Assembly (NCBI GenBank): GCA_030595485.1
Contig: JAUVDE010000198.1
Span: forward strand, 1-6,456
Length of the DNA: 6,456 nt
Reading direction: 5' to 3'
DNA from: Draconibacterium sp.
GTDB lineage: Bacteria; Bacteroidota; Bacteroidia; Bacteroidales; Prolixibacteraceae
The notes under the pieces are model-generated. The model was not told the DNA's origin. It made no database searches and saw only the letters and a program-made list of their open reading frames with translations. The position numbers and the translations under genes are program-made. Positions 5,240-6,456 of the stretch are shown one piece after another (the stretch's first letter is position 1; each line of letters opens with the position of its first letter).

Positions 5240-5920
5240 TTAAGATTCCGCACCTTCTTCTTTCGGAGCTTCTTTCTCAGCAACAGGTGCTTCTGGTGCT
5301 GGTGCTTCTGTAGTAGCCTTCTCGGCAACTTCAGCGGTAGCAGCAGTTTCCTCTGCTCTTTTTGCAGATTCAGCAGCTTCAGCTTCAGCAGCTTTTTCAG
5401 CAGCTACAGCATCTGCCTCTGCTTTTTTCGCAGCAACAGCAGCTTCAGCTTCAGCAGCTAACTCAGCATTTTTTGCAGCGAATGCAGCAAGTCTGTCTTC
5501 ATTAATTTTCGTCTCAGCATCAAATTGTTTTTGCGTTTCAGCAGCTGCATCTCCGGCTAATCTGTCGATTTTTGCCTGAACTTTAGCTTCTTTTTCTGCA
5601 ACCCAATTGTCTAAGCGTTTTTCAGCTTCAGCTTCGTCGAAAGCTCCTTTTTTAACACCTCCTGCAAGGTGTTTTTTGTACATTACACCTTTGTAAGACA
5701 AAATTGCTCTTACGGTGTCAGTCGGTTGTGCGCCCTTCAAAAGCCAGTCATAAGCTTTATCAAAATCGAGATCGATAGTAGCAGGATCACTGTTAGGATT
5801 GTATGAACCAATTCTTTCAATGTACCTGCCATCTCGTGGCGCCCTGCTATCTGCTACTACAATGTGGTAGTATGCGTAGCGTTTGCGGCCATGCCGCGCT
5901 AGTCTCATTTTTACTGGCAT
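5240..5920 (-). CDS. rpsP: 30S ribosomal protein bS16 with long C-terminal tail
   Basis: bS16 binds 16S rRNA in the 30S body and is needed early in assembly. The core is standard: MPVKMRLARHGRKRYAYYHI (1-20), VVADSRAPRDGRYIERIGSYNP (21-42), then DFDKAYDWLLKGAQPTDTVRAIL (52-74). After about residue 85, where most bacterial S16 proteins end, this one continues to 226. The extension has a charged stretch with probable helix (95-150), an Ala/Glu/Lys-rich segment (150-200) and a Pro/Ala/Glu end (204-226). A C-terminal extension is known in Bacteroidota bS16 but this one looks long. The tail's highly acidic and alanine-rich make-up suggests a helix or coiled coil ending in disorder. A promoter-like TATCTTTG lies 31 bases upstream of the ATG; the leader is AT-rich with no Shine-Dalgarno. 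A terminator follows 23 bases after the stop. Confidence 0.97.
   Translation of the reverse strand: MPVKMRLARHGRKRYAYYHIVVADSRAPRDGRYIERIGSYNPNSDPATIDLDFDKAYDWLLKGAQPTDTVRAILSYKGVMYKKHLAGGVKKGAFDEAEAEKRLDNWVAEKEAKVQAKIDRLAGDAAAETQKQFDAETKINEDRLAAFAAKNAELAAEAEAAVAAKKAEADAVAAEKAAEAEAAESAKRAEETAATAEVAEKATTEAPAPEAPVAEKEAPKEEGAES
5371..5459. repeat. 66-base-period internal duplication in rpsP
   Basis: A 23-base sequence starting CAGCAGCTTCAGCTTCAGC is exact at 5371-5393 and again at 5437-5459, a period of 66 bases or 22 codons. On the coding strand both copies read AAEAEAA (residues 155-161 and 177-183). The residues that follow each copy, AAKKAE and SAKRAE, are also similar, so the unit seems to be a degenerate duplication within the Ala/Glu tail. 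Confidence 0.6.
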
Positions 5921-5951
5921 ATTTTCTAATTTTATTTTGAAAAATGTGGCG

Positions 5952-5959
5952 CAAAGATA
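5952..5959 (-). promoter_or_regulatory. candidate -7 promoter element of rpsP
   Basis: TATCTTTG on the - strand, followed by CGCC, matches the Bacteroidota -7 consensus TAnnTTTG exactly. It lies 31 bases before the rpsP ATG, giving a leader of about 27 bases. A clear -33 TTTG is not present at the usual spacing. Confidence 0.5.
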
Positions 5960-6034
5960 GTATAAATTTCTCTTCGGGGAACTTTTAGAAGATTATTTTT
6001 AATATTAAACCAAATAATTATAACTGAGGAATTT

Positions 6035-6070
6035 AAAAAAAGAAAGGACACAATTTCTTATATCCTTTCT
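6035..6070 (-). terminator. intrinsic terminator of a - strand transcript from the right
   Basis: On the - strand AGAAAGGA (6070 down to 6063) pairs with TCCTTTCT (6048 down to 6041) across a 14-nt loop, followed directly by a T-run complementary to A residues 6035-6041. Read on + the T-run is offset and weaker. It ends transcription coming from the right before the rpsP promoter. The nearest upstream stop codon is 247 bases away from the stem, which is long for the 3' UTR of the edge gene. Confidence 0.65.
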
Positions 6071-6097
6071 AAAGTGTTTTTTCTGTTTATTAGTTAC

Positions 6098-6220
6098 TTA
6101 GCCTGAATAATTCATGCGTTTAGTTTGATGTAGCTGTAAGGCGTCGGAATCCGCAGACATATCTTTATATTTCAAGGGTTTTGCAACGAAACAGATGCAT
6201 TAAAATAAATGCACTTGAAA
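6098..6220 (-). other. candidate small structured RNA or dispersed repeat
   Basis: On the - strand TTTCAAG (6220-6214) pairs with CTTGAAA (6176-6170). Between them sit TGCATT/AATGCA (6213-6208 with 6201-6196, 6-nt loop) and a small GTTT/AAAC arm (6192-6189 with 6181-6178). The arms are nested as in a three-way junction. The sequence below it (6098-6169) includes CGGATTCCG, an interrupted palindrome, and ends 28 bases before the terminator stem. Both strands are open in frames of 33 to 44 codons here without good start codons, as often happens with non-coding repeats. No promoter is identified, and it may simply be the 3' UTR of the edge gene. Confidence 0.27.
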
Positions 6221-6316
6221 ACTTTTTTTTAAAATTCATTTCCTCACCATTATAATCTTTTGGGTTGATAATCAATATGTTAATTGCTTTTAAAAAAAGT
6301 TTGTGAATTAATCAGG

Positions 6317-6456
6317 TTAGAATTCAAGATTAAAGAAAATCGACATAAAGGTGATAATCATGATAATTAAAAATAACATGATGAAAAAACCAACAACACC
6401 TACTTTAAAACCCTTTGATGCTTTTTCACGTTTTGAAGAACTAATAAGATACTCAA
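6317..6456 (-). CDS. C-terminal part of an unidentified membrane protein
   Basis: The - strand frame that enters from the right edge is open for 45 codons and stops at TAA (6319-6317). It starts EYLISSSKREKASKGFK, a basic hydrophilic stretch. A single strongly hydrophobic segment of about 22 residues (VGVVGFFIMLFLIIMIITFM) and a short tail SIFFNLEF follow. The basic flank before the helix predicts an inward N-side and an outward C-terminus. The start codon is outside the window, so it could be the last helix of a larger membrane protein or a small single-span protein. I do not recognise the family. No promoter or close terminator is seen; the first good terminator is at 6035-6070. Confidence 0.55.
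   Translation of the reverse strand, partial: EYLISSSKREKASKGFKVGVVGFFIMLFLIIMIITFMSIFFNLEF

Larger units (their letters stand above)
5960..6316. other. 357-base intergenic stretch between rpsP promoter and edge gene
   Basis: No convincing protein gene is seen on either strand here. It holds a - strand terminator (6035-6070), a nested three-stem fold (6170-6220), a 33-codon open - strand frame (6098-6199) and a long inverted repeat AAACTTTTTTT / AAAAAAAGTTT (6219-6229 and 6292-6302) that could be a chance pairing of A and T runs. The part at 6250-6290 is plain AT-rich sequence. No TAnnTTTG box was found on the - strand between 6220 and 6316. Confidence 0.6.

Noticed and set aside
4938..5461. 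Open + strand frames over rimM and rpsP, and an alternative - strand frame at 5071-5328
   Set aside because: They overlap highly conserved RimM and bS16 codons; their Ser/Phe/Cys-rich or Lys/Gln/His-rich make-up is what the complements or shifted frames of Ala/Glu/Lys codons produce.
6098..6160. A 20-codon - strand peptide starting MSADSDALQL
   Set aside because: It is too short and lacks ribosome binding and promoter signals; it overlaps a structured region, so it is kept only as a query sequence for the possible RNA or repeat.
6140..6160. Resemblance of GCGGATTCCGAC (- strand) to the tmRNA 5' signature
   Set aside because: No acceptor stem, CCA end, T-loop sequence or plausible tag-peptide frame with the usual Ala-Ala ending accompanies it.
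6118..6255. A + strand frame of about 44 codons (DVAVRRRNPQTY...)
   Set aside because: It has no ATG, GTG or TTG start near its beginning, its composition is not protein-like, and it is antisense to the candidate RNA.
6219..6302. Inverted repeat AAACTTTTTTT ... AAAAAAAGTTT as mobile-element ends
   Set aside because: The arms are mostly A and T runs expected by chance in this composition, no target duplication is seen, and the right arm lies directly next to the edge gene's 3' end.

Overview
The window reads as ordinary chromosome from an AT-rich member of the Bacteroidota, probably class Bacteroidia; an environmental lineage such as Marinilabiliales is a guess. The pointers are Bacteroidota-type -7 promoter elements (TAnnTTTG, with TATCTTTG before rpsP and rimM), AT-rich leaders without Shine-Dalgarno sequences, a 30S protein bS16 with a long Ala/Glu-rich tail, a GIN/DUF2807 surface-type protein, and a short GC-rich palindrome of a kind I associate with Bacteroidota intergenic regions.

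Left to right on the + strand: the 3' end of a COG2509-like FAD-dependent dehydrogenase (1-351); a 252-base gap with the palindrome, a tandem 11-mer and a possible folded RNA element; lysA, diaminopimelate decarboxylase (604-1869), closed by a strong intrinsic terminator; then a two-gene unit of a GT4 glycosyltransferase (1951-3060) and a TsaC/YrdC threonylcarbamoyl-AMP synthase (3065-3628) separated by 4 bases. The rest is on the - strand, listed by position: an exported DUF2807 protein (3681-4385) whose terminator U-tract overlaps the tsaC stop codon; rimM (4616-5146); rpsP (5240-5920); and the C-terminal 45 codons of an unidentified membrane protein at the right edge (6317-6456). A 33-codon + strand remnant that looks like the end of an NTF2/SnoaL-like (DUF4440-type) protein lies between DUF2807 and rimM.

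rpsP and rimM form the usual ribosomal protein/30S maturation pair, but an intrinsic terminator lies between them and rimM has its own promoter-like element almost on its start codon. tsaC also serves translation, through tRNA t6A. lysA feeds lysine and peptidoglycan synthesis; the glycosyltransferase and the DUF2807 protein point to the cell surface.

No defence system, CRISPR array, transposase, tRNA or rRNA is visible. The most open-ended part is the 357-base non-coding stretch at 5960-6316. It ends, on the - strand, in a well-formed terminator 276 bases past the nearest stop codon and contains a nested three-stem fold, so it may hold a small RNA or a dispersed repeat.
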